Of a stretch of 64,000 nucleotides of DNA, positions 7,289-16,417 are shown piece after piece; the stretch's first letter is position 1, and each line of letters begins with the position of its first letter. This DNA is from Flavobacterium sp. AED (GTDB lineage Bacteria; Bacteroidota; Bacteroidia; Flavobacteriales; Flavobacteriaceae): NCBI RefSeq assembly GCF_000812945.1, contig NZ_JSYM01000001.1:1488001-1552000 (forward strand). Reading direction: 5' to 3'. Both the position numbers and the translations under genes were made by a program. The notes under the pieces are model-generated. The model was not told where the DNA came from. It saw only the letters and a program-made list of their open reading frames with translations, and did no database searches.

Positions 7289-10129
7289 TTAATGTGCTTC
7301 CAGCCAATCTTTCCCGGCTCCTAAATCGACATCCAAAGGAACATCGAGTTTAAACGCATGCTCCATCTCGTATTTTATCATGGGTTGGATTTTTTCGAGT
7401 TCAGAATTATGAACATCAAAAACAAGCTCATCATGAACCTGCAGTAACATTTTGCTTTTCCAGTTTTCGGATATTAGTTTTTCATGGATGTTAATCATCG
7501 CAATTTTGATAACATCAGCAGCGCTTCCTTGTATCGGGGCATTCACGGCATTTCTTTCGGCAGCACCACGAACCACAGCATTAGCCGAATTAATATCTTT
7601 CAAATAGCGGCGACGTCCAAGAATTGTTTGTACAAATCCATTTTCTCGGGCATATTCAATTTGTTCCTGTATGTATGATTTTAATCTAGGATACGTTTTG
7701 TAATAGGCCTCAATCAAAGCGGCGCTTTCGGAACGGGAAAGGGAAGTTTGGTTACTCAATCCAAATGCCGAAACACCATAAATAATACCAAAATTTACTG
7801 TTTTGGCATGGCTTCGTTGTTCACGAGTAACGTCTTCTAATGGAACATTAAAGACTTTTGATGCGGTAGATTTGTGAATGTCTTCATGATTTTGAAAGGC
7901 AGCAATCATGTTTTCTTCGCCACTCAATGCCGCAATAATGCGAAGTTCTATTTGAGAATAATCGGCAGAAACAATCGTGTAATTTTCATCTCTGGCAATA
8001 AATGCTTTTCTGATTTGTCGGCCACGTTCGGTACGAATTGGAATGTTCTGCAAATTCGGATTATTAGAACTCAAACGCCCGGTTGCCGCTACGGTTTGCA
8101 TATAATCGGTATGTATTCGATTCGTAATTTTGTCTACTTGGTTTGGTAAGGCCTCGACATAGGTGTTTTGCAGTTTTACCAATTGTCGCCAATCAAGAAT
8201 ATCTTTTACAATTGGGTTTTCAGCGGCTAAATAACTCAAGATTTCCTCACCAGTGGCATATTGACCGGTTTTGGTTTTCTTTTGTTTGGCTCCGCCAATT
8301 TTTAATTTGTCGAATAAAATATCACCCAATTGTTTCGGAGAAGCCAGATTAAATTTCTCACCCGCAGTTTCATAAATGTTTGCTTCTAATATTTTAATAT
8401 CATCATCTAATGTTTTTGATAGTGATTTCAAGAAATCTACATCCACACGAATCCCTTCTTTTTCCATATCAGCTAAGACTTTTACCAATGGGATTTCAAT
8501 TTCCTCAAAAAGTTTTTTGGTGCCGGTTTTGTCTAATTCCAAAGTGAATATTTCTTTGAGTTGCAATGTGACATCAGCATCTTCAGCGGCATATTCTTTA
8601 ATTTCTTCCAATTCAACGTCGCGCATTGATTTCTGGTTTTTTCCTTTTTTTCCAATTAAAGCTTCGATAGATTTTGGAGAATATTTTAAATAAGTTTCCG
8701 CTAAAATATCCATGTTATGACGCATATCGGGATTAATCAGATAATGCGCAATCATGGTGTCGAATAATTTTCCTTCTACTTTAATGTTGTAATTAGAAAG
8801 AATTTTTAAATCGTATTTTAAATTTTGCCCAATTTTCTCAATACTTTCATTTTCGAAAAAAGGAATAAATTTTTCGATTAAAGTTTGTGCTTCTTCTTGG
8901 TTTTCTGGAAATGGAACATAGAATCCTTTTCCCTTTTCATAGGAGAAAGAGATTCCAACCAATTCAGCGTGTAAGGCATCTAAGCCTGTCGTTTCAGTAT
9001 CAAAACAGACAGCAGATTGATTTTGTAAATTTTGTAATAATAATTTTAATCCTAAATCACCTTGAATAATCTGATAAGAATGTTCCGTATTTTCTAATGA
9101 ATTGTAATATTGATGGCGTGTTTCTTCAGAAGTTTCATCTGAACTAGTACTTCCAAAAAGATCAAATTGTTCTTCATTTTTGGGTTGTGGTTTTTTATAT
9201 AATTTAGCTTCGTCAACCGGATTGTTAGCTGTTGCTGTTCCGCCTTTTTTAAATATAGTATCAAACTGTTCTGCCATTCTTCGAAATTCTAATTCGTTGA
9301 AAAGAGCATCTGTTTTCTCAACATCTGGAGTCGATAATTCATAATCGGTTTCATCAAAAATTACCGGACAGTCCAATAAAATAGTCGCTAAAATTTTAGA
9401 TAATAATCCTTTTTCTTTATTGGCTTCAATATTCTCCTTCATTTTTCCTTTTAGCTTGTCAGTATTTGCCAAAAGGTTTTCCATAGTTCCAAATTCCTTT
9501 AATAATTTCTTTGCAGTAACTTCTCCTACACCGGGTAATCCTGGAATATTATCGGCGGCATCTCCCATCATACCAAGAAAATCAATGACTTGATCAGGTC
9601 TTTCAATTTCGAATTTTGCCAAAACTTCAGGAATTCCCCAAATTTCTATTCCGTTACCCATTCGAGCGGGTTTGTACATGAAAATATTTTCAGAAACCAA
9701 TTGTGCAAAATCCTTATCTGGGGTTACCATAAAGACTTTGTAGTTTTGTTTTTCGGCTTGTTTTGCAATGGTTCCTATTAAATCGTCGGCTTCATAACCT
9801 TTGACTTCTATGATAGGAATATGCATAGCTTTCAGTAAATCCTGAATGTATGGGATAGCAATTTTTATAGCTTCAGGAGTTGCATCTCGATGTGCTTTGT
9901 ATTCAGGGAATATTTCATTTCTTAATTGACTGCCACCATTATCAAAAGCAACGGCTAAATGATCCGGTTTTTCTCTTTTTATTACATCCATCAATGAATT
10001 CATGAATCCCATAATGGCTGATGTGTCCATTCCTTTAGAATTGATTCGAGGATTTTTTATAAAAGCATAATAACCACGAAAGATTAAAGCATAAGCATCT
10101 AAAAGGAACAGGCGTTTTTGTTGTGACAT
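7289..10129 (-). CDS. polA: DNA polymerase I
   Basis: A 946-residue polymerase for Okazaki fragment processing and repair, with all three domains. The N-terminal 5'-3' exonuclease (about residues 1-300) has DNGGSQLR and YEADDLIGT. The 3'-5' proofreading domain appears intact, with FDTETTGLDAL near residue 375. The polymerase domain carries motif A (SADYSQIELRI), motif B (RSHAKTVNFGIIYGVSAFG) and motif C (LQVHDELVFDV). A -7-like box TACTTTTG lies on the minus strand at 10152-10159, about 25 nt before the ATG. It is transcribed alone. Confidence 0.98.
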   Translation of the reverse strand: MSQQKRLFLLDAYALIFRGYYAFIKNPRINSKGMDTSAIMGFMNSLMDVIKREKPDHLAVAFDNGGSQLRNEIFPEYKAHRDATPEAIKIAIPYIQDLLKAMHIPIIEVKGYEADDLIGTIAKQAEKQNYKVFMVTPDKDFAQLVSENIFMYKPARMGNGIEIWGIPEVLAKFEIERPDQVIDFLGMMGDAADNIPGLPGVGEVTAKKLLKEFGTMENLLANTDKLKGKMKENIEANKEKGLLSKILATILLDCPVIFDETDYELSTPDVEKTDALFNELEFRRMAEQFDTIFKKGGTATANNPVDEAKLYKKPQPKNEEQFDLFGSTSSDETSEETRHQYYNSLENTEHSYQIIQGDLGLKLLLQNLQNQSAVCFDTETTGLDALHAELVGISFSYEKGKGFYVPFPENQEEAQTLIEKFIPFFENESIEKIGQNLKYDLKILSNYNIKVEGKLFDTMIAHYLINPDMRHNMDILAETYLKYSPKSIEALIGKKGKNQKSMRDVELEEIKEYAAEDADVTLQLKEIFTLELDKTGTKKLFEEIEIPLVKVLADMEKEGIRVDVDFLKSLSKTLDDDIKILEANIYETAGEKFNLASPKQLGDILFDKLKIGGAKQKKTKTGQYATGEEILSYLAAENPIVKDILDWRQLVKLQNTYVEALPNQVDKITNRIHTDYMQTVAATGRLSSNNPNLQNIPIRTERGRQIRKAFIARDENYTIVSADYSQIELRIIAALSGEENMIAAFQNHEDIHKSTASKVFNVPLEDVTREQRSHAKTVNFGIIYGVSAFGLSNQTSLSRSESAALIEAYYKTYPRLKSYIQEQIEYARENGFVQTILGRRRYLKDINSANAVVRGAAERNAVNAPIQGSAADVIKIAMINIHEKLISENWKSKMLLQVHDELVFDVHNSELEKIQPMIKYEMEHAFKLDVPLDVDLGAGKDWLEAH

Positions 10130-10472
10130 GATTGTAATTTTGTATAATTTTCAAAAGTACAAAACTTGTCAGATAAAGAATAGAGAGTTTTAAATATTTC
10201 TTATAAATCATATTCTTGAGTTTTGGTAATCTAAGAAATTGAAGCTAAATGATTTTTAATCTAAAATTTATTTGAAATTTTTACTAACATGACTGAATTT
10301 AATCGAAAACAGTATTATTAATAATAATATTTGTAAGATTATAAATATATAATTATTAAAAATAAGTATTTAATCGATAAAATGTGTATTTAAACGACAT
10401 GTTTCGTAGCTTTACTAAATAGAGTTAGTGTCTAATGACGCTCTTTATATTTAATCTTTTAATTCGTTTATT
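10130..10472. other. 343-nt A/T-rich divergent intergenic region
   Basis: It holds the candidate polA -7 box (minus strand, 10152-10159) and, for the gene to the right, a TAGCTTTA (10407-10414) resembling TAnnTTTG about 60 nt before the ATG. Nothing else recognisable was seen: no stable hairpin, RNA gene or coding frame. Confidence 0.5.
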
Positions 10473-11996
10473 ATGAAAAAAAATTACCCTGCTAAAAAGG
10501 TATTACAAGCCTGTCTATTATTTTTCATGATAATAACGACAAATGTATTTTCTCAAGTGGGAATTGGAACAGTTACTCCTGATGCAAGTTCGGTTTTAGA
10601 CTTAACGTCTACTACTCAAGGGATGCTAGCGCCAAGGATGACCACTGCGCAAAGGACATCTATTGCTAGTCCTGCGAATGGTTTGATGGTATATGATACG
10701 GATATCAAGGCCCTTCAGTATTATGATTCCTCAACCTCATTATGGAATAAAATATATGGGGATAAAGATGGACGATTAAAGTTTAAGCGTATTAAATCTA
10801 CGGATGTTTTAGCAACAGTTCTAGCTGCAGAAAAAACGGCTGGAGGAAGCACTAAATACCTTCTTGATACGAATACTTTATATGAAATTAATGGTATTGT
10901 TAATGTTGACTTACCAATAGAATTGAATAATGCTTATATTGTTGGTGAGGATGCTGGAGAAGATAAATTGGTTAAGGCATCTGGGGATCTTTTTACAGGT
11001 ACAACCGGAGGTTCTGTTAAGATATTGACGTTGACGGCAACAAGTGGTAATGTTTTTAATGTTATTGGAACAGGATCAATCGCATCAGGAACGCAAACTC
11101 AAAGTTTAGTTTTAAGGGATTGTATCATAGCAAGTTCTTCTAACATAGGTAAAATTGAAAATTTTGCATTAGCTTTTGTAAGTATCGTACAGTATTTAGG
11201 AAATACTACTGGGATTGTTTATAAAGATATCAGTAAGGTCTTGCTTAGTAATGCCGCTTGGTTTGGAAATAATTCTGGAACCTATGAAACATTTCAAGGA
11301 ACTTTTGGTTTAGTTGAAAAAACAGGAGGATTTAGTGAAGTATACGGTGCGGTTGTTGGTCTTGATGTCTCCAGTAATCCAACAATTACCGGAGATGCAG
11401 TAATAGAATCAGCTGTTTTTACTGGAACGCTTACAACTGGTCTATATATAAAAGGGTACACGGTTGGGAACTATACAGGTTATAATTTTGATAATAGATG
11501 GGCAGTCAGATGTGCAGGGGTTCCAAATGAAGGTGATGCATTTGCAACAGGATTTTTATATGATAGTAACAACACGACTTCAACAAGAACAACCGCCACT
11601 GCTCAAAATACCGATTATAAAGTAATTACTAACGCTACAACTGTTTCTAATTTATATAGAGTTAAATCGGATGTTAGTGGGAGATTAACTTATACAGGTA
11701 AAAAAACAAGAACTTTTCAAGTTAATGCCTCAATTTCATTTGCTGAAGTTTCTGGTGGAACAAATGCGACCTATGTTTATTATATAGCAAAAATTTCTAC
11801 CAATGGTACTACCGTAGTACCTCTGCCAGAAACAGAGACTTATATTGATACAAATAGTGGGTTTGTGCAATCTTTTCCAGTTACTGGGACAGTTTCTTTA
11901 AATTCAAATGAATCAATAGAAGTTCATGTGAAAAGAATAAATACAGGTACAAAAATATATTTGGATGTATATTCGTTGAATTTGTCTATGAAATAA
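10473..11996 (+). CDS. Large secreted protein of unknown function
   Basis: A 507-residue protein with a signal peptide cleaved near residue 28 (NVFSQ-VGIG). The mature N-terminus, VGIGTVTPDASSVLDL and then a GMLAPRMTTAQR segment up to GLMVYDTD, is a module seen at the start of many flavobacterial exported proteins. The rest is Thr/Ser/Gly-rich, with many short hydrophobic beta-like stretches and no enzymatic motif that I recognise. The C-terminus lacks an obvious type IX sorting tail. It is transcribed alone, with its own terminator. It is probably a surface or extracellular structural protein, but this is inferred from composition only. Confidence 0.75.
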   Translation: MKKNYPAKKVLQACLLFFMIITTNVFSQVGIGTVTPDASSVLDLTSTTQGMLAPRMTTAQRTSIASPANGLMVYDTDIKALQYYDSSTSLWNKIYGDKDGRLKFKRIKSTDVLATVLAAEKTAGGSTKYLLDTNTLYEINGIVNVDLPIELNNAYIVGEDAGEDKLVKASGDLFTGTTGGSVKILTLTATSGNVFNVIGTGSIASGTQTQSLVLRDCIIASSSNIGKIENFALAFVSIVQYLGNTTGIVYKDISKVLLSNAAWFGNNSGTYETFQGTFGLVEKTGGFSEVYGAVVGLDVSSNPTITGDAVIESAVFTGTLTTGLYIKGYTVGNYTGYNFDNRWAVRCAGVPNEGDAFATGFLYDSNNTTSTRTTATAQNTDYKVITNATTVSNLYRVKSDVSGRLTYTGKKTRTFQVNASISFAEVSGGTNATYVYYIAKISTNGTTVVPLPETETYIDTNSGFVQSFPVTGTVSLNSNESIEVHVKRINTGTKIYLDVYSLNLSMK

Positions 11997-12021
11997 GGAA
12001 CAAATTTATATTTATAATTTC

Positions 12022-12058
12022 AAGGCTTCACTTTTAATGAAAAAGTGAAGCCTTTTTA
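12022..12058 (+). terminator. Intrinsic terminator
   Basis: AAGGCTTCACTTTT pairs with AAAAGTGAAGCCTT (12022-12035 with 12041-12054) and is followed by T residues. Confidence 0.9.
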
Positions 12059-12115
12059 ATTGAATTAAATTTTTAAAAACTTAATAATAAGTTAAACTTT
12101 TCTACGTGGGTAAAT

Positions 12116-12150
12116 CTTCATTTTTTCTTCATATTGTAGGTATACATTTG
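12116..12150 (+). promoter_or_regulatory. Candidate response-regulator site and -7 box, first copy
   Basis: Two CTTCA half-sites start at 12116 and 12127, an 11-bp period. After an 11-bp gap comes TACATTTG (12143-12150), a TAnnTTTG -7 box. The repeats occupy the place of the -33 element. The same arrangement, with the same spacing, occurs at 14615-14649. Direct repeats with one helical turn of spacing are the usual target of OmpR/PhoB-type regulators, and such a regulator is encoded between the two copies. Confidence 0.6.
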
Positions 12151-12190
12151 GTCTATAAATAACAAATGAATAATTTAAATTTTAGAAAAT

Positions 12191-12370
12191 ATGAAAAAAG
12201 TATTGATGTTAGTTGCAATTATGTTAGGAACAAGTGTTATGGTAAATGCTAAAACTATTCCAACAAAAAAAGCTCCGGCCAAAGAAGTGAAAGTTGAAAA
12301 ACACAAAAAACACAGAGCAGAGAAACAAGCTGCTGCTATTGGAGCAGAAACATCTAAAGCAAAAAAATAA
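12191..12370 (+). CDS. Small exported Lys/Ala-rich protein, copy 1
   Basis: A 59-residue product that begins with the signal peptide MKKVLMLVAIMLGTSVMVNA. The mature part has about 39 residues and is very basic, rich in Lys, Ala and Glu (APAKEVKVEKHKKHRAEKQ), with no Cys and no known domain. The gene at 14692 is a clear paralogue: its signal peptide is almost identical, and promoter and terminator match as well. Function is unknown. Export to the periplasm and control by the neighbouring two-component system are inferences from the signal peptide and promoter repeats. Confidence 0.8.
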   Translation: MKKVLMLVAIMLGTSVMVNAKTIPTKKAPAKEVKVEKHKKHRAEKQAAAIGAETSKAKK

Positions 12371-12445
12371 TCAACGTTTTTGTTTTGCTTTCTGAGTAAT
12401 GTAAAATGAATTGCCAAGATGGCAAAACAAAAGGGTTAATTGTTG

Positions 12446-12480
12446 AAAAAGCTGATAAATTTATTTATCAGCTTTTTTTA
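12446..12480 (+). terminator. Terminator of small protein gene, copy 1
   Basis: GCTGATAAA pairs with TTTATCAGC (12451-12459 with 12464-12472), followed by TTTTTTT. The stem sequence is the same as that of the terminator at 14965-15003. Confidence 0.9.
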
Positions 12481-12569
12481 TTACCAACTTTCATTTAAAT
12501 TTATAACTATTAAAACAGTTACATTTACATTATTTGTTACTTTGAATAGTTTTACTAGACAAATCATTT

Positions 12570-13244
12570 ATGAATATTCTTATCGTTGAAGACAATGCTG
12601 AATTAGCTATTGAGTTGAAAGATTTTCTTTCTACGAGTGGCTATGTTTGTAAAATCGCTAAAAACTGTGCCACTGCATTAGAGGAAATTAACAGCAATGA
12701 TTATGATATTATGTTATTGGATCTTGGATTGCCCGATGGAAGTGGTTTTGAGATTTTAAAAACGGTTCGTAAAATACAATCTAAAATGGCAGTCATAATA
12801 CTAACGGCCCGTGGCGAACTCGATGATAGAATTAATGGATTACAGCTTGGGGCAGACGATTATCTTACTAAACCTTTTGCTTTGACAGAGTTAGGAGCAC
12901 GTTTATTTGCTATCATTAGGCGCATACATGGTTTTGTTGTTAATGATTTAGACATTCATGACTTTAGTTTGCAGCTTCAAGATTATAAAGTGCATTGTGA
13001 TGGAATTCCAGTTAAACTGACCAAAAAAGAATTTGATATATTTCAATATTTGGTGCTAAATAAAAACCGTGTTATTACCAGATTACAATTAACGGAACAT
13101 ATTTGGGGTGACATTCTGGAGGTTAATTCTGATTCGAATTTTATTGATGTACATGTACGAAACTTGCGTAAAAAACTAGAAAAATACGCTGCTATTGAAT
13201 GGTTTGAGACGGTAAGAAGTGTTGGTTACAGGATTAACGATTAA
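12570..13244 (+). CDS. OmpR/PhoB-family response regulator
   Basis: A 224-residue two-domain regulator. The receiver domain begins MNILIVEDNAEL, has phosphoacceptor Asp51 in LLDLGLPDGSG, and conserved Thr and Lys in ILTARG and DDYLTKPF. The C-terminal winged helix has KLTKKEFDIFQYL and the recognition region around FIDVHVRNLRKKL, ending VRSVGYRIND. The histidine kinase gene follows after 8 nt, so they form a cognate pair. The matching direct repeats in front of both small-protein genes on either side are its likely targets. Confidence 0.95.
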   Translation: MNILIVEDNAELAIELKDFLSTSGYVCKIAKNCATALEEINSNDYDIMLLDLGLPDGSGFEILKTVRKIQSKMAVIILTARGELDDRINGLQLGADDYLTKPFALTELGARLFAIIRRIHGFVVNDLDIHDFSLQLQDYKVHCDGIPVKLTKKEFDIFQYLVLNKNRVITRLQLTEHIWGDILEVNSDSNFIDVHVRNLRKKLEKYAAIEWFETVRSVGYRIND

Positions 13245-13252
13245 ATTATTTT

Positions 13253-14590
13253 ATGAAAATAAAACACCAATTAACCATCTTCAATGCTATAACCAGATTG
13301 CTTGTAATTTTGGTTTTATGGATGATGTTACCCGTTTTAGTTGAAAAAGTGGTTTATAAACATATTAATAAAAGTTTATTAGAAAAAAAGCAGAAGTTTA
13401 TTGAACATTTAGATAAGAAGGAAATCAATGATTTCATTGTTAGGAATGACTCAACGGAAACCTACGCAAGCTTTTCTACATTGCATAGTGAATTTCTGCA
13501 ATTATCCAGGTTGCCAATAAATTCCGAAGTAGATAAAACGGTTTTTATCAATGAGCCTCGAATAATTGAGGAAGAAAAAAGCGATTACAGGATTTTACAA
13601 TATCAATTTCTTTATGAGAAAACTCGCTATCAGCTTGAAATAGGCAGTAGTCTGAGTGAAGTTGAGGAACTAACTTTTACAATTCGATTTTTTGTCTTAA
13701 TCGTGCTCGTTATTATTCTATTAGTTACTTTTTTGATGGATATTTTTTATATAGAATATCTTTTGAAGCCTTTCTATAAAATTATCGATACTAAAATTCG
13801 TCGGGTAAATGAACCAGACACTTTTGATCATACGCCAATAAACTCCCATTCTGCAGATTTTCAGGAATTGGATATGGTCTTAAATCAAATGATGAATCGA
13901 ATAAGCGAACTTTTCAAGAAAGAAAAACAATTTATTGCCAATGTTTCTCATGAGCTTTTGACTCCAATTGCATTATTAAAAAATAAATTTGAAAATTTAC
14001 TTCAGAATGATTCATTAAACGATAGTGCTATTGATAAAATTGCCAGTTCTCTAAAAACGTTAGATATGCTCAAGAAAGTAATCAATAATTTATTGCTTAT
14101 TTCAAGGATTGAAAACCATCAATACGAGTCTAATGAAACTATAAATCTAGGCGAATTACTTACTGATTTGCATGAAGATTTGAAAGATCGTATGGATGAA
14201 AAGGAATTGACTTTCACGATGAGTCTTCAATATGATTTTCAGTTTATTGGGAATAAAACCCTAATTCATATTCTTTTATATAATTTGATGGTAAATGCCA
14301 TTAAATACAATAAAAAAAATGGAAGCATTACCATTATAGATGGATTTTTAGATTCCAATTATTTTCTGTCAGTTTCTGATACTGGAATTGGAATGAATGA
14401 AAGCCAAATAGATCAGATATTCAATCGATTTTCTAGAATAGATGCTAATGAAGAAGGAAATGGTTTAGGACTCGCCATTGCTGACAGTATTGCTCTTTTT
14501 CATCATATAATAATTGAAGTTACTTCCAAACTAGACGAAGGAACAACATTTCGTTTGCGTTTTCCGAATAATGAAAAACTTAATAAATAG
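13253..14590 (+). CDS. Sensor histidine kinase
   Basis: A 445-residue membrane kinase. Transmembrane helices lie at about residues 13-31 and 144-165 and enclose a periplasmic sensor region of about 110 residues with no recognised fold. The dimerisation/phosphotransfer domain has the H-box FIANVSHELLTP with His233; Leu replaces the more usual Arg after HEL. The ATPase domain has the N-box (NLMVNAIKYN), G1 (SDTGIGM), F-box (IFNRFSRID) and G2 (GNGLGLAI). It phosphorylates the regulator encoded directly upstream. The signal it senses cannot be deduced. Confidence 0.95.
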   Translation: MKIKHQLTIFNAITRLLVILVLWMMLPVLVEKVVYKHINKSLLEKKQKFIEHLDKKEINDFIVRNDSTETYASFSTLHSEFLQLSRLPINSEVDKTVFINEPRIIEEEKSDYRILQYQFLYEKTRYQLEIGSSLSEVEELTFTIRFFVLIVLVIILLVTFLMDIFYIEYLLKPFYKIIDTKIRRVNEPDTFDHTPINSHSADFQELDMVLNQMMNRISELFKKEKQFIANVSHELLTPIALLKNKFENLLQNDSLNDSAIDKIASSLKTLDMLKKVINNLLLISRIENHQYESNETINLGELLTDLHEDLKDRMDEKELTFTMSLQYDFQFIGNKTLIHILLYNLMVNAIKYNKKNGSITIIDGFLDSNYFLSVSDTGIGMNESQIDQIFNRFSRIDANEEGNGLGLAIADSIALFHHIIIEVTSKLDEGTTFRLRFPNNEKLNK

Positions 14591-14614
14591 TTAAAATTTA
14601 CCAGAGAACGGAAT

Positions 14615-14649
14615 CTTCATTAAATCTTCATTTAGCAGTAATACATTTG
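14615..14649 (+). promoter_or_regulatory. Candidate response-regulator site and -7 box, second copy
   Basis: CTTCA half-sites start at 14615 and 14626 (period 11), followed after 11 bp by TACATTTG (14642-14649). Spacing is identical to the copy at 12116-12150, and the bases just after the -7 box are also conserved (GTCTATAAATAA). Confidence 0.6.
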
Positions 14650-14691
14650 GTCTATAAATAAATCAAATTATTAATAATAAAATTCACGATC

Positions 14692-14883
14692 ATGAAAAAA
14701 GTATTGATGTTAGCTGCAATGGTTTTAGGAACTACAGTAATGGTAAACGCTCAAACAGCTCCTGCAAAAACAGCTCCTGCTAAAGAAGTTAAAGCTACTA
14801 AAAAAGCTGCTAAAAAAGCTAAAAAAGTAGAAGCTGCAAAAGCTGAACCTGCTAAAATGGAAGCAACTAAAGCCAAAAAATAA
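14692..14883 (+). CDS. Small exported Lys/Ala-rich protein, copy 2
   Basis: A 63-residue paralogue of the product at 12191. The signal peptide is MKKVLMLAAMVLGTTVMVNAQ; the mature part of about 42 residues consists almost wholly of Ala, Lys, Pro, Glu and Thr in repeats such as TAPAKTAPAKEVKATKKAAKK. It is probably disordered and strongly basic. The promoter is shared with copy 1 and lies directly behind the histidine kinase gene, but it can be transcribed on its own. Function is unknown; binding to an acidic envelope component is only a guess from composition. Confidence 0.8.
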   Translation: MKKVLMLAAMVLGTTVMVNAQTAPAKTAPAKEVKATKKAAKKAKKVEAAKAEPAKMEATKAKK

Positions 14884-14964
14884 TTAATTACTCTTATTTT
14901 ACTTTCGTAAAATTGTTTAAATGAATTATTAAAAGGTAGTTAGTAAAATAAATAGGGTTTAATT

Positions 14965-15003
14965 GAAAAAAAGCTGATAAAGAAATTTATCAGCTTTTTT
15001 TAT
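14965..15003 (+). terminator. Terminator of small protein gene, copy 2
   Basis: AGCTGATAAA pairs with TTTATCAGCT (14972-14981 with 14987-14996), followed by a run of T. Confidence 0.9.
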
Positions 15004-15108
15004 AAAAAAGGGTTGTTGCAATGTATTTGGTACGATTTTAGTTAAATTTTGATTAATAAAAACTAAAAGTATTTTCTTAATTTGTTATTTTGTATAAAAT
15101 ATTATAAA

Positions 15109-16344
15109 ATGATTCTTCGCATACTATTATTATGTATTGTCCTTCTTATTATTGAGCTTTATGCATTTCAAGCATTGCGAACCTTAATAAAGGTAAAATG
15201 GGTTTTGGTCTCCTACCAGATTATTAGTTTACTATTGTTAGTATTCATTGTTTATTCTTTCATGCAATTTGACCGTTCTGTAGGACAAACTAAACAAACA
15301 ATGTTTACTATGGGTTTAGTACTTTTAGTATATGTTCCAAAAATGGTTTTAGCGCTTGTATTACTTGGAGAAGATATCTTTAGAATTGGAGCCGGATCAG
15401 TAAATTATTTTATTGAGAACAATGATAATATGACTTTTTTAGCTTCTAGAAGAAAATTTGTGAGTCAGATTGGATTAGGATTGGCTGCAGTTCCTTTTTT
15501 ATCTCTAATATATGGTGTGACGGTTGGTAAGTACAATTATAAGGTTATTAAACAACGAATTTTCTTTCCTGATTTGCCTGATGCTTTCGATGGTTTTACG
15601 ATTACTCAAATATCTGATGTTCATAGTGGAAGCTTTGATAATCCTGAAAAAATAAATTATGCGATAGATTTAGTAAATGAACAAAATTCAGATATGATTT
15701 TGTTTACTGGAGATATTGTAAATACGGATGCCAAAGAAATGCATCCCTGGATTGAAACATTCAACCGAATAAAAAAACACGAATATGGGAAATATTCGGT
15801 TTTAGGGAATCACGATTATGGCGAATATGTAACTTGGCCATCTGAGGCGGCTAAAGAGAAAAATTTTCAAGATATAAAAAGTCTATACGGACAAATTGGT
15901 TTCAAATTAATGTTGAATGAACATACTTTTATCGAAAAAGGGAATGATAAAATTGCATTAATTGGTGTGGAAAACTGGGGACAAAATTTTAAGAAAGCGG
16001 GCGATATTAACAAAGCATCAGAACATGTAAATAAAGAAGATTTTAAAATTTTGATGAGTCATGATCCATCACATTGGGATTACGAAGTGCAGCATCATGA
16101 GAAAAATTTCCACCTTACATTATCTGGACACACGCATGGAATGCAATTTGGGATTGAAATCCCGGGTTATTTCAAATGGAGTTTAGCACAATATGTTTAC
16201 ACACAATGGGCCGGTTTGTATGAAAATGTAGGACGATATGTCTATGTAAATAGAGGGTTTGGCTTTCATGCTTATCCAGGAAGAGTCGGAATAATGCCTG
16301 AAATTACTGTCATCGAACTAAAAAAAGGCAAGGATGTGGCTTAA
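15109..16344 (+). CDS. Membrane-anchored metallophosphoesterase
   Basis: About 411 residues from the ATG at 15109 (MILRILLLC); an in-frame ATG at 15082 would add nine residues and seems less likely. Three or four N-terminal transmembrane helices (residues 1-145) precede a calcineurin-like phosphoesterase domain. Metal-binding motifs are in order: ITQISDVHSG, LFTGDIVN, VLGNHDYG, MSHDPSH and SGHTHGMQFG. The catalytic part probably faces the cytoplasm or periplasm near the membrane. Relatives act on lipid-linked or nucleotide phosphates, but the substrate cannot be predicted. Its neighbours give no hint. Confidence 0.88.
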   Translation: MILRILLLCIVLLIIELYAFQALRTLIKVKWVLVSYQIISLLLLVFIVYSFMQFDRSVGQTKQTMFTMGLVLLVYVPKMVLALVLLGEDIFRIGAGSVNYFIENNDNMTFLASRRKFVSQIGLGLAAVPFLSLIYGVTVGKYNYKVIKQRIFFPDLPDAFDGFTITQISDVHSGSFDNPEKINYAIDLVNEQNSDMILFTGDIVNTDAKEMHPWIETFNRIKKHEYGKYSVLGNHDYGEYVTWPSEAAKEKNFQDIKSLYGQIGFKLMLNEHTFIEKGNDKIALIGVENWGQNFKKAGDINKASEHVNKEDFKILMSHDPSHWDYEVQHHEKNFHLTLSGHTHGMQFGIEIPGYFKWSLAQYVYTQWAGLYENVGRYVYVNRGFGFHAYPGRVGIMPEITVIELKKGKDVA

Positions 16345-16358
16345 TTCGTTTAAAATGT

Positions 16359-16366
16359 TACATTTG
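16359..16366 (+). promoter_or_regulatory. Candidate -7 box for the thioredoxin-like gene
   Basis: TACATTTG fits TAnnTTTG and lies 51 nt before the ATG at 16418. No good -33 element was seen. Confidence 0.4.
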
Positions 16367-16417
16367 TAGAATAATTATCTTTTTTTAGTAAATTTAGAAA
16401 ATTAAATTTTTGCTTTT

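Noticed and set aside
12175..12417. 80-codon minus-strand frame
   Set aside because: It is antisense to the small exported protein gene, which has a paralogue, promoter and terminator; the plus strand is clearly the coding one.
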